Of a DNA stretch of 64,000 bases, positions 27,463 through 40,000 are shown piece by piece. The DNA lies in assembly GCA_036877525.1 (NCBI GenBank), contig JAZGTH010000008.1:8230501-8294500 (forward strand). Direction: 5' to 3'. Numbering within the stretch: position 1 is the first letter of the stretch; each line of letters starts with the position of its first letter. The notes beneath the pieces were generated by a model. The model had not been told where the DNA came from and made no database searches. It saw only the letters and a program-made list of their open reading frames with translations. This DNA comes from Chromobotia macracanthus. Lineage: Eukaryota > Chordata > Actinopteri > Cypriniformes > Botiidae. Made by a program: the position numbers and the translations under genes.

Positions 27463-27615
27463 ATATTACATTTATGCATTTGGCAGACACATTTTTTTCA
27501 AAGCGACAGTGCATTCAAGTTATATATTTGATGTATACATCAGTTATACAGCATATGTGTTTCCTGGAGATCGAACCCACAGCCTTTGCGCTGCTATCGC
27601 GATGCTCTACCATTG
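27463..27615 (-). mobile_element. tRNA-derived SINE, same family as the copy at 16755
   Basis: Reversed copy: the tail complement (ACATTTATGCATTTGGCAGAC) comes first and the B-box complement (GATCGAACCC) near 27570. It ends at the A-box complement GATGCTCTACCA. Confidence 0.75.
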
Positions 27616-28982
27616 TATAATATATATTCTGATTGTGGAGTTTGAGTAGAGATGCTGTAAAAGTACAAATACTTTTTATATTTCTGATACTTCTGAGTAG
27701 AAGTGCAGAAGTACTTTGCATGTGTTTCAGCATCACAAAGCAAAAAAGCACAGATTTATTAAAGCTACAGTTTACTTTGCAAGTAAAATATAAAGTACAC
27801 TTTGCAGTTTGACACAGCATGAGCTCCATCTGCTCAAGCTGGTTAATTAAGGAGAGACGGGTCTGATGTTGCAGATACACTGAGTGATATCTGCAATGAT
27901 TAGAGCTCAGTTATGAGTTATAGGTTATGAGTAGTCAACTAGTTAGTAATGGTCAGTTGTTAAAGAGATTTATATGGATGCAGACATTAAATATGCATGA
28001 TTTGGAAGTAAATTTTTGTTTGTTTACACTATAGAGTATTAAACTTTATCACTTAAATGACAATTTACAATCTCTGGAGTATGTAACTTTAAAAACATAT
28101 TAGGCATAAAATATATTATTGATAAATGGTGTAGCCTTTTCTGTTGTGCAGCAACATAATACACAAACCATTTATTGTGGAAGTTGTCTATTTATTGGCT
28201 ACATCTTCCATCTATCAAAATGTTTTTAGCTGTGTACAGGGTGACTGTGAGCAGAGAAAATGTGAGTGTGCGTTTCTGGACATCAGAATCGACTATACCG
28301 AAGCGAATAGAACTGTTGTGCAATATGAAACCCGAGAAAGCAGATAAGTACATTTTCTACTTGTGAGATTCTCCCACACATCATAAAGAGTGTTTTACCA
28401 CTGAAACTGATTCTTCATCTCCGAAAATACGGAACTGCATGTTGTTCAGGAATGTAGTAGAGTAAACTGTTAGATATTATGTTCTGGAATATAGTAAATT
28501 AAAAGTTTACTGTTGAAAAATGACAATATTCCTGTGTACTAGAGATACTTGAAAATGGGGCTTTGGTAGTATGGTAATGAAATAAATACTTAAACTTCAT
28601 AACGCTGGTAGTTTTCTTTTTTTTTGTGGGGGTGGGTTCAAATGAGAAGCCAGACAGAAAATGGAGGTCGATGACTGAGTGAATAGAATATAAATATGTA
28701 GAGTTTACATAGTGTCCCTAAACAAATCACAAGTCTGGCTTTGACATTGTCAGAGGAGGGCAAACCATAGGAACTGGGCTCTGAAGTGAAGGGCAGGACA
28801 GGGTACATGTTGTTCTGCATAATCCAGACTCCCCAACTCTGTCATTATAAACGTAACACTCCTGACATTTATATTATCCTTCTGTCTGGGTTTCAGGCAC
28901 AAAACATTTAAATTTATTGGACTCTCTTTTTTCAGGGACAATCTTTTGCGCATATGTTTTATCCTCATTGTCTACTCCATTA

Positions 28983-29266
28983 CCCAGCTAACAGTTTTGC
29001 CTTGTAAAACATTTCCTTGAAGTAACAGAAACGTTAAAAAGAGTTATTTTGAAAGTTTTAGGAATGTTTAAAATGAGGTTGGATTAACATTACTGCTTGG
29101 TTATAAGAATGTTATTTAAAAACTGTAACTTGTATCTGTAACTTTTTAAAACGCTCCACTAACTACGTAAAAATAACATTTTTGAAATATAACGTTACAG
29201 AAAGAATTTGTTTGAGAACTTTTAGAGAACATTAGTGAATGTTTAAAAAATGCTCTGTTTGCTGGG
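28983..29266 (-). mobile_element. CCCAGCTAACA-ended MITE-like element, copy 8
   Basis: CCCAGCTAACAGTTTTGCC at the left, CTCTGTTTGCTGGG at the right, with TA flanking both ends as a likely target duplication. 284 bases. Confidence 0.8.
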
Positions 29267-31896
29267 TAGCTTGCAATGGATTTTCAGGATAAATACCGTT
29301 TTCGTAGTTAAGAGGGAAACAAGTTAATCAAAGCAGCAGACAGGATTTGTGGATTATTATCGACTGATGTAACTTGCTGGTTCCGTTGGCTGGCGCAGAG
29401 AAAAATGTGTCTTGTGGCCAATGAGATTTCCTCCATGACATCTCTCCGTTCGTAGCCAATGAAAATAATCTGTGTAATATCAGCAGGAAATTTGTTTTGC
29501 CTTAGACACAATCTGTTCCAGATGAGCAACACGCTGCAAGATACAAGCTGTACTGCGTTTGAATTAGATTGTTTGTGTGAAAGACCAAATTGTTTCATTG
29601 TTTCTGTGTCCGTGTTAATTCAGCCTCCCGAAGCCTCTCCTCTGTTTTAATGGGGCCTTCATCATGATTTCCATCACTGCTGTAGTAAACTGAAATTCCC
29701 AAGGAAATATGCAAGGAGCAAATGAGGCCGTTATCTCTCTCCAAGCCCTATTAATAAATCTGCCTGGCCCTGGCAGCCAGAGAGACTCCTTCATAAAGGA
29801 TCAAAGACTCTCTTATGACTCCAAAGACATTTGTGTTTAAGACAGATATATAGAATAATGCTTTCCTGTTGGAGGATCACATTAATAAGTCTGAGGAGTT
29901 TTCGAGATGCTCTTAGAATGCGAATCAGCGGATCAAAGAAACACTGAATTTTTGCATGCAGTATTACTGTGCAGTAAAACCTGCGTCTTATTCACTATTA
30001 AACTATTAGACCAATATTTACTACAGTTTAACAGGCTGCACTATGAGTATTTCAATTAAGTAATCGCCGTGCCTCCTGACTATGTAAATTAGGCTTAACA
30101 TATTATAGGATGGGTCACAAAATGTAATCACATGATTACATTTTTTTGTCTGTCCCAATAAATGTTGTGATAATATTGTAAACAGAATTTTATTTTGGAG
30201 AGATGTTTGTTTCCATTTTATATCGATGATGGCAGCAGTTATTCATCAAATGATGATCAAATGATGGAGAGGAGCATTATGAAAGGGCATGTACCCACAT
30301 ACTGTATGTGTGTGTGTGTGTTTTAGTGCATTTGACATTCAATGTGACATTTGACATTCATTTGACATTCCATCAGTGTATTGTGCATTGAAACAAAGCA
30401 GACAGTATGTGCACATAAACAGCACTATCAGTGGGTGCGATTGATTTTAGTGAATTCCTTCTTATATGACCTGCATGGACAGGAGTGAGAGTTTTGTGAC
30501 AGTTAGGCCTAAGAGACACATTATTTTAGTTTGTTGTTTATGATGTCACCAAGCTGGTGGTATTATGTTCACACTTTTTCTTCTCTGTTTAGCTGGGTGT
30601 GCATCAATGTCATCCAGCCTTTTTCCAGACAGCTACAAAAATGCTGCCCTTTGTTTCAGTTGAACTGAGCACTGCAGGTGACAACCTTGTACCAATTACT
30701 TCCTGCCTGCAAGGCAGCCTGAACCAATAGTGCTATGATATTTTGATCATAGAAGGAGAGTTAGCCTCTCCGCACCGTGGGACCTTCTGCACCTGTGCTG
30801 CCTCGGTTTCTTGATCTCCATCCAAAAAGGCACGGCACATTTCTCAGTTTGCCCACAGGAGATCCCTCTGAGTCGGGCTCAGCCTGCATCCTTTTCTGCT
30901 GATGTGTGACATCTGCTTCTTTACGGGAGTGTTTTATTTGCTGAAAACTCTTGTGCACCATGGCCTCCGGCACAGTGTTTCAATGCAGAGAGTTGAATTA
31001 TGGGATACCTTTTGGAAAGTTTCTTGTAGAATGCTGCTTTTTATGTTCTGTCCCAAGTCTATATGCTGCAGTACTGTTTTTATTTAATGCTGCAGGTACA
31101 GTGGCACTGCGAAGTAAAGTGAAGCTGATGAAACAGTTTCACTATTGTAATTCAAATTTGTATTAGCAAACAAACTGGATTTGGGTATTACTGCATGACA
31201 ATTCATTTAAGGCATCTGTGCTGAGTTTTGTGTGGGAGCGCAGAACATAAAAGGAGTTTCACTTAGAATTCAGCAAATATTTTCTTTACGTTTGCACAAA
31301 AACTCCATTAATGCTTCATCGGTCCCTTAGACTTTAAGACTGAGCTGTCATGTAGAACTTGTAGTAATAATAAGCTTCCAAAACTCATGTGTCTCATTTC
31401 TTCTGGATAGCTGCCTTTTATTTTCTGGTTCCTTTGGGTTCATCTGTATCTCAGCACATTAAAATCCAGCACCAGCCTTTAGCCTTTACAACCCTGACAG
31501 CAAAATCACAGTCTCCCCCATCAGACACCATTACATGGGAAATGGCAGTCGCAGTGAAAAAAGAGAGGCAATTTACAGTCGTTTAAATGCAAGACACAGG
31601 CTCGGCTCTGGGGCTTTTCTTGCTCTGACTTTTCTGAGAAGGTCTGGTGGAGACAGACAACACATTCAGACTGGGCTATAAGTGGGTAGATGATAATAAT
31701 GATAACATCAGACTGAGAGTGATGAGTGCAAGGAGAGATCACCTTGTTTGAACCTGTAGGGACATTGAGGGGACTGAAACCAGTGTGGGTGGCGAGGTCC
31801 TGTGGTTTTGAATGACGTAGATCTCTTTGATAAGGGTGGTTCAAAATGTTTCGTCTCACTGCCAACTGGGGGCTTGTTAGAAGAAGAATAAGTCAC

Positions 31897-32036
31897 ATGG
31901 AGGCCAAGTATGGTAACCTATACTGAGAATTTGTCCTCTGCATTTAACCCATCCAGGTTAGTGCAGACTCCACCAGAGCAGTGGGCAGAACTGCGGCACC
32001 TGGGGAGCAATTGGGGTCAAGATGCCTCGTACTAGC
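31897..32036 (-). mobile_element. SINE-type repeat, reversed fragment
   Basis: Carries the complement of the body seen at 5995-6176 (CCTCTGCATTTAACCCATCC, GAGCAGTGGGCAG, CTGGGGAGCAATTGGGGTC). No tRNA-like head is recognised. Confidence 0.6.
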
Positions 32037-33901
32037 ATCACCAAACTCAAACGCAAGAGTTGCCCTCTTTATCCCAATCTATAATCTACAAATTGACTGT
32101 ACATTTTAATCACTGTAAAAAAATGCTAAATGCTGTGGATTTAGATTATAAATCAAATAAAGTATCTAAAGCATTATGAAATTTGCTAAAATATTAAATT
32201 AACAAACTTGCAAGGGGTTTTGGGGAATGTGTAGATTTTGACAGTCTTCTGCTGAATTCTGCAGGTGCACATTCCATGTGATCTCACTAGGACTACGAGT
32301 TATGAGTGACAGGATCTCACATGTGTCATCAGGGTGACATACGGGTTATTTTTAGAATTCTGTAACACCACCTGTAAAGGTTTCATAATCCTGGACTCCC
32401 ACATTGAACACACACTGTCACAAGGGTATTTTTCACTATATAACATCACCGTTCAGAATCACAGCTCATAACAGCTGATGCAAGAGAGTCAAGCATGTAC
32501 TCCTTTTTATATCTGCTAGTCATCCTGCTTACACCAGGTGCACTGTTACTGCAGCAGTCATTAGATGGGTTGTCTATTGAACAGTGATTTATTACCTCCT
32601 CAGACATGGAAAAACCAATTAATGGACATACGATATACACGCCAGACACGTCGGTATGAAATCCTTTCAAATCTCCGGTGATCATGAAATTAATTTGACT
32701 TGCCTTGACGTGTATTTCTAAATACCTGCAGTATACACCCTAATCTCAACGGCTATCTCCAGGGAAGTGCACTTTAATTTCATGGGTATAATGCTAATTT
32801 TCAGAGTAGGGATGTGGCAGCCAGGAAGGGGGACAAGGGATGAAGGGATACCGAAACAACTATGTGTAATCATACCCTCTTTATTTCCAATGGCCAAGTT
32901 TTTTTAAAGGCTGTTCCTCAGTATGCATATTTTAATAACCTTTATAGAAACCTTTATTATCAATGCTTCCAAGCTGTGCAGGCTTAGGATTTTAACATTG
33001 TGAATTCATGCTTGGCAGTTTAGTGCAATCATTCGTTTCTATGGATATGTTCCAAGAGAAAGAAAAGACAACATGATTAGAGGGAGGACCTCTTGTAATG
33101 CCAGTACATGTGCTCCCAATCACTACTGGTATGTTACAGTTTAAAGCACATATTTACTTGCAATTATCTTGAAATGCACAGATACAAAATGAATTCTCAG
33201 AGATGTTTCACTAGTGTAAGCACAGAAAGTGTTCCGCCAGGAAACAGTCCGTCCCTTCTGTATCTCCTGAAATCAGCTCATTTGAGCTCATTAATGAATT
33301 CAGAACCATCAAGCAACAAAACAAGGTGGACAGTTCTGACAACTGGCAGCCGTAGCGTCTTCAGCTCTGGTTCTTTGATGCCACTCTTGTAAACATCTGT
33401 TTGGTCTCATGGGAAACTGATGTTCAGCGCCGGTTCTTCTCCGGAGGAATTAGCCGTTCCCGCCTATTGTTTTCTTGGAAACAGAGCATTAATTATTTAT
33501 TAGCGCTTCTATTGAAAGTATTTCATGTGCTGTCCAATCTTAATAATGGAACGGTAGAAAATGTGGTCTGGTTTGACATGGAACTTCAAGAATGCAAAGG
33601 AGTAGACACTTTTTAACCTCAATTTTAGTGGTAGATCTTCTAGTTCTAATATCACTCTGCAGTTAGGTCTGTTTCAGGTTTCTAAGATTATCCCTTAACC
33701 ATAGAATCCTCAGCTCGCTCTCAGCAGAACACTTTAAAGGATTATTTTCTTTGCATTCTTTTCAAATTCTTCCTTGTTCCCCCTCCACCCCTTTCCTTCT
33801 GCAGAGCCCCAGCTGTTTGATGATGCAGTGCCCTAATCAGTAGAGAAACACATGGCTGCTGTGGGCTCTGAAACGGCACCTAGCAGCTCAATCAACACTC
33901 A

Positions 33902-33902
<1 letters not shown>

Positions 33903-33952
<50 letters not shown>
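33903..33952. repeat. (CA)n microsatellite
   Basis: 25 CA units. They create spurious Cys-Val open frames on the minus strand. Confidence 0.95.
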
Positions 33953-33954
<2 letters not shown>

Positions 33955-35157
33955 CATGCAGTGCTGATGCATACAGTCACATTGCATTGCAGTGATTGTA
34001 AGTGTCTTGGATATTCTGCATGAACGTGTGATGAAAGAACGTTGCGATGAAAAGAAGCGCAAAACATTTTCATGTTCTCTGAAATTTATGCACATAACAT
34101 TTTTTGATGGCATTAACAACACCGACATTAGAAAGACATGAACAGCTTTTTTGAGTCAAGTATAAAAACAACAATTATCTGCTTGCGTGACTGCAGATAA
34201 TCATTTTTGTTTAAAGTATCCCAAAATATTCAAATTATATGTAAAAACTTCATGAGGAATTACAAATGTTAAGCTCTGTTGAGTTCACCAGTACTAAATC
34301 AGTTTTGTCTGGTTTACTGTGGCCTTTAAAAGGAGCTGGATTACAAAGCTTCGACCTTCCAGTTACTGTTAATTGATTTAAGATCTTTTTGATGTTCCTC
34401 GCACATTGTGAAAAGAATTAATTGATTTCATCAGGTCAAATGTAACACCAGGACGTTTTCTCCCCGTGTGCTTCCTGTGCAGCTCTTCCTCAGTGTTGGT
34501 TATGTGGTCGCTCAGCTGGGGGCGCGTGCCGTTGCGTCATAGTCTCTTTAATGGCGGTTGGGTCCTGCTGAGTCTGTGGTGACCTGTGAAATGCCAACGT
34601 CAGGGCGCTCAGATGAAGCACAACTGGAGCTCACGCTGAGGAGAAAGCTCTGATGTGAAGTTCAAGCCTGAGGGACCTTATCTTATCTTGACCATAAGAT
34701 CTCCAGCATTTCATACACACACAAACAGACATTTCAGTCTGTTTAAATGTATGAATATTAATGTTATTGCAGTAGATAATTAAACATTAAAAGTTAATGA
34801 TGTTAGAGCATTTCTTTTCAGAAAAACAAAATTCACTTGTCTGGGCTAATTTGCAATTTTTTTGAATAAATTGATCTCAAGGTCATGTTTAGTGGATGTA
34901 TAAAGCCAGTGTCCCCTCAAGTGTCCCCAGGAAAGAGTTACCAGTCAAAAAATGTCCACATTTATTTTAAGCACTGTTGTTTCTATTGTGTATTTTAACA
35001 ACCTTAGCAACATCATTTTGTGTTTTGCTTTAAAAAAGTATGTTTGTCTTTAAACAAAAGCCACCTGGATTGATATTGTAATGGAAATGTTTATATTTAG
35101 AGGTGTTTTGTATTTTATATTAATGTCTAATGATATTCAATTTCAATATGTGTTCTC

Positions 35158-35604
35158 TGTCATGTCTAGAAATGAGAGGTTACAGCTGGGTTGTCTCAGT
35201 TCCTCCTTCTAGAGAAAAACATTACGTACCAGAATAGAGTGTGCTGTGCAACCCATCTCAGTCAATAGGCAGAAGGACAGGTCAATATAGGACATATGTA
35301 AGAGGAGGGATGACTGTACAGGAGTTAAAGTGTGCAAAGAGCCATTTACCCCTTATAAGTTAAAGAAAGATGATTTATGAAAAGTGATTGGTGAACAGAA
35401 CATGTATGTTCTAAAAAACATACACCAATAATAAAAGACTACACCCTAGGGACAATGTATATAAGCTCATTTCATACTTTCCACTAACAAGATCTTTCAT
35501 CTATTGGCTGATGTACTAATCTGATCTCCCTCGTGAGCAATAAAATATTGAAAGACAAATGTCTCTGAGTCTCTCATTACAGAAAGAAAAAGTTTCCACA
35601 ACAA
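35158..35604 (+). mobile_element. Solo-LTR-like sequence
   Basis: TATATAAG at 35458-35465 is followed about 75 bases later by AATAAA (35539-35544), then a T/C-rich stretch ending TTTCCACAACA. This U3-R-U5-like order suggests a solitary retroviral or retrotransposon LTR. No second LTR, primer-binding site or coding region is nearby, and no clean target duplication was found, so the borders are approximate. Confidence 0.4.
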
Positions 35605-36551
35605 TGTCTAATGCAAAGACATTCATATTGTACATTTTAGGTAGGATAGGTCCAAATACTTGGGCCCACTGTATGTTTGGAAATACAAAAAATGTATTAC
35701 ATCATTGGCTATCAGTAATTATGCAATAAAGAACCGTTTAACCAATCGTAATGTGTGACACAACCACTGCAGTGCAATTCCCATGCGTGCTCATGCTGAC
35801 ACAGCACACCTGCAGTCAGCCTGCTACACAGTTGCAGTGTTAAGGCAGTAAGAAGGAACTTTGTTCTTTACCTTGTGATGTCCCTTTTACTATAGTTTAA
35901 TAATAATTAGTTTTTTAGTGAAGCTTGAATTCTGTTTGTAGTTTTTGAATGTTTATCATTTATTCATACTTGTACCTGTATTCATAACCTTTGTTCATGC
36001 CGTAAATCTTCGTATGCCTCTGAAATAACAGCTTTGTATATAAAGTATAACCTTAAACTGATATATATGGGCCACAACTGTGTGTTACTGTACATGGCAA
36101 CAGTGGGGGCTTTTGATGGCCCAATATATAAATATTGTCTTGACATTAAACTTATTGATTTACTTGGATCCAAGTGTGGATTAGCCACAGTGGAGGATTG
36201 CTTCTAGAACTAATGAGCCGGAAAATAGGACTGACTAGCCCAGAAAGCTTTCCTTGATCTAGAGGAAAACATGATCCTTCAGAGCTCCAGGTGGCAGGAG
36301 GAGATGCTAGAGGGCAGTAGCACTTGGAAGAAAGTATTTGAACTTAAAGAGATGAAAAGACTCCATTTGTTGCGTGTGTGACATAGGGCCTGTATATACA
36401 TAGTACAGAACAGTATATGTGGACAAACCTCATATGCTATACCATTATGTATGCTATGCCATTTTCTTTATGTTCATACATGTTTGACTGAAATCAGATT
36501 TTAAAGTCATTACAGTGTGAACGTGTTTAGTTAAGTTTCTTGTTTTTTAAC

Positions 36552-36820
36552 AGCTGCAATCCGTAACTTTTCTGGCAAAAACATAAAAAAAATTATATTC
36601 AAATTAAGCACGTACATTACAGATCAGTGTTCACAGCGGTCTCCTTACCCCAATTCACAATGGTACATTTCTAATTGTGATTTATAATTTGAGCTGTCAG
36701 GAAATGTAAGTTTGGCTTCGTTTGACTTTAACATATGCAAAGACAAGTATGTAAAGTAACTTGCAATTTTGTGTTTTAAACAGAGATGGCGATAGAGAGG
36801 CAAAAGTTACGTGCAGCTTT
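36552..36820. mobile_element. Short inverted-repeat element with AGCTGC ends
   Basis: Starts AGCTGCAATCCGTAACTTTT and ends AAAAGTTACGTGCAGCT, giving imperfect inverted ends of about 18 bases. TTAA stands immediately outside both ends. 269 bases, no coding capacity; MITE-like. Confidence 0.65.
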
Positions 36821-37380
36821 AAATGGTAATTCTACAAGCAGGTAAGTTAAAGTAGGTCAGTCTGACTGAAACATTTGTGCATGTTAATTGTTTGACTTGT
36901 ATCAGAATGGCTTTGCGTCTATGAATCAGTGTTTGGCTGTGACTCCCATTGGGAGAACTGATGCAGACAGAGTAGGACTGCTGGAATCTCTGCTCAGCAG
37001 GGTGCATCCAAAGCGAGGCATGTAACCCTCTGATTGCTTACTGTTTGATATAGAGCTGCATTTATTTTGAGGCCTGTATAAGAATAGCACAGCGCCAGTT
37101 TTGGTTTAATTTTAGTTTAGTCTTTTCATGATGTTCCTTAATCAAGTTGTACTTCAGATGCTTTTTAGTCTATGTTTAAAATCCTTTAAAGCAATAGGTG
37201 TTAACTGGGTGAAACTCATTTAGACCTAGATCACTATGTAACAACCTAGTAACTATGGCCACTTTTGATTCTGTGGTTACAATGCCCCGGTCAGCAAATT
37301 CAGTTTGTTATACGTTTGAGTTCTGTCTTTTTCTTAAGTACTGATTGCTAAGACCAGACCAAGTTTGTGACATCACCACA

Positions 37381-37734
37381 GAAGGCTGTAAGAACGTATC
37401 CCTAACATTTCCCTAACAGTAGCAAAAATATTTATAATGTTATTTTGAATGTTCCTGGAGTGTTCAAAATGTCTAGTTTTTTATCCATTGTATTAACATT
37501 TTTTTATATTGCTTGATTATGAGAACGTTATTGAAACATTTCTTTCAATTCAGTAACTTTTTAAAATGTTTCACTAACAAATAAAAAATGATTTTAATAT
37601 ATGATATATAACATTAAAAAAGTGTTTTAACATTAAAAACATAACATTGTGGCAAGAACATTTTTGATAACCTTGAGAGAACTTTGAAATAATTTTTAGA
37701 GAATGTTAGCCAACGTTCTAACCCTGTTAGCTGG
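37381..37734 (-). mobile_element. CCCAGCTAACA-ended MITE-like element, copy 9
   Basis: Left terminus lost (begins AAGGCTGTAAGAACGTATCC). The body is well kept, and the right end is TTAGCCAACGTTCTAACCCTGTTAGCTGG. Confidence 0.8.
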
Positions 37735-38858
37735 CATGATCAGGATCTTAATCTCCTCCACAAGATTATGAGCATTGGTTAAAAATTGAGTTGTACATAA
37801 AAGAACGCGGGTGCCTTTGTTGGTCCTCATTGTTTTTCTGTCATTGTTTGAGTGGTCTGTGCATGGAATCCTTTCCAACCCAAATGGACTACATTCACAG
37901 GAGCATTTAAAGGCTAAACCTCATCCATCTTAAGGATTAGGGCAATATGTAGTTAGGCTCAGATCGAATAATCAGTCATGTTAAGGCGAAATCCAGGCAT
38001 GGTGCCACAAGATGGACCTGACAGATTGCCCCAATGATTTGAATTGATGGAGTTGGCCAGTGATCTCTGGACCAAATGGCCCGGCTGGGTGGAGAGGTTT
38101 GCTTAATGGGGTTTTAGCTGGACTTCACCTGGGGCCTGTATCAAGGACAAAGCAGCTTTTGGGGACCAAAATGTAAAGTCCTTGTTGTTATGTTATAGCT
38201 AGGTTGTTGAACGATGCAACTACATTTAATTGTCACTGAACTAACTGTAGTGTAAAAAGCCACTTAATCTGCCCAGTGGAATAGGATTTACAGGAACTGT
38301 GTCTGGAATTATTTACCGTACCATATTCCATTAGTATTATCCACCATTCTGCTCTTAAATGCTTAGGGAAATTTCTGTTCATTTACAGTAAACAGGTACG
38401 GTAAGTCTTCTGTCCTCTGAGATATAAGCGCACATATGACATCTGTTTGTAAAGGTTAAATGTGAGCTGTCGCCAGACATCCCATAATCTCCTGCGGTAC
38501 GTTCCGCTGCGCCCGCTATGCGTGATTGATGATTGTAGCTCGGAGACCACAATGCACAGCTATACCGTCAAGTCTTGATTTACATATATTCATAAGATTA
38601 ATGTGTTAATTAGCAAAAAGAAACACAAGGAGCTCGTTAACCTCACCACAAACACTTTTCGTTCTCTGGAGACGGCACACTTCTAGCTGCTAATCCCAGG
38701 TGTCTTACTGCCAGACACGCTAGCATGTACGCTAGCATGATAATTGACATTAAACACAGTAAATCTGTCATTGTAAAGTTAGTTTGCATGGGATGAATGT
38801 CTAATAAGCCCTGATTGTTCACCCGAATGGCAGAAGTAACCAGACTCCGCCAATTAAG

Positions 38859-39187
38859 CCCAGCTAGCAATTTTAGGTTGTAAGAATGTTTCCCTTACTT
38901 TTCCATTAAGTAACCAAAGCATTTTTGAATGTTCTAGGAATGTCCAAAACATCCAGTTTCTAGACGTTGTATTAACATTATTGCTTGGTTATAAGAAGGT
39001 TATTTAAACATTTTTTTAATTTTGTCATTTTTTTTCAAAACGTTCCACTAGCAACTTAAGAGTAATGCTTTTGGTATATATGATATGCAATGTTATAAAC
39101 GTTCTACGAACATTACTGCAAGAATGGTTTTTGATAACTTTTAGAGGACATTAGCCAGCGTTCTAAGAACATTCCCTGTTAGCTGGG
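38859..39187 (-). mobile_element. CCCAGCTAACA-ended MITE-like element, copy 10
   Basis: Full-length, 329 bases, from CCCAGCTAGCAATTTTAGG to CATTCCCTGTTAGCTGGG. The bases on both sides read AG rather than TA. Confidence 0.85.
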
Positions 39188-39828
39188 AGGATGCAGTCAC
39201 ATTGCTAATGCAATAGAAGGGTAAACAGTGTTACATAGCTTTATATGGGCTTTGATGTTCTGGTAGTTATGGTTGTGGTCCATAGAGTAGCTCAATGATC
39301 AACTGATTGGTTTAACATTGGTAAGTCTGTTCAATATATTGATTTGTTGTTTGACCTGTCAACCACTTTGCGTTCTGTGTTATGATCCACTTTCCGCGTT
39401 TTTACACATTTTACATGCATAATTAAAAGCAGAGGAAAGCTAATGTGTGTTCTAAAGATCTCTCATATGCCCAAACATTTTGTCCACCCGCTTTTCCAAG
39501 TAAACACAGCATCTGTTTTTCTGGTGTATGGTATTGATAATAATCAATATTCCAGCAGTTCACATGTAGGTCATGACTACGGCATAGTCCAAGTGCTTTT
39601 GTCCTGTTCAACAAATCAATTATAACTCTTCATCTCATTAGCAAGTGTCTGATCAATGACTTGTCATTGGAATTCTAAAAATAGCTTAGAAATAATTGTC
39701 TATGTTTAAAAACATTTAAATATCAGTTCAAACAGCTAAATAATCTTTATCGATGAACTTCCATGGCCAATTTATGAAATATTAAAATTAGCCAATATAT
39801 TTATAGAACATTACTAATTCTAACCCCC

Positions 39829-40000
39829 AAGCTGCCATCTGCAATTTAAAAAAAAAACAATAAAAAATAGATATTAAGCAAGTACATAACAGATGCTCAA
39901 AACAGTCTCATTACCCCAATTTGGTAATCTTATAATAATGATTTTTACATTTTTATGCATTTGACAGATTTATAATTTGAGTATAATGTAATAACTTATA
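39829..40000. repeat. Partial relative of the AGCTGC-ended element
   Basis: Shares AAGCTGCCATCTGCAATTT, TATTAAGCAAGTACATAACA, CATTACCCCAATTTGG and TTTATAATTTGAG, in the same order, with the element at 36552. The right terminus is not found. Confidence 0.55.

Larger units (their letters stand above)
23600..35000. other. Noncoding region upstream of sox12, proximal part
   Basis: No supported gene. Contains a TA microsatellite, two copies of the CCCAGCTAACA-ended element, the AAAGGGATAGTTC repeat, two reversed SINE copies and a CA microsatellite. 24400-25450 is free of recognised repeats and would be a first place to look for sox12 enhancers. Confidence 0.55.

Noticed and set aside
33888..34128. 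Cys-Val repeat proteins on the minus strand
   Set aside because: They are translations of the CA microsatellite.
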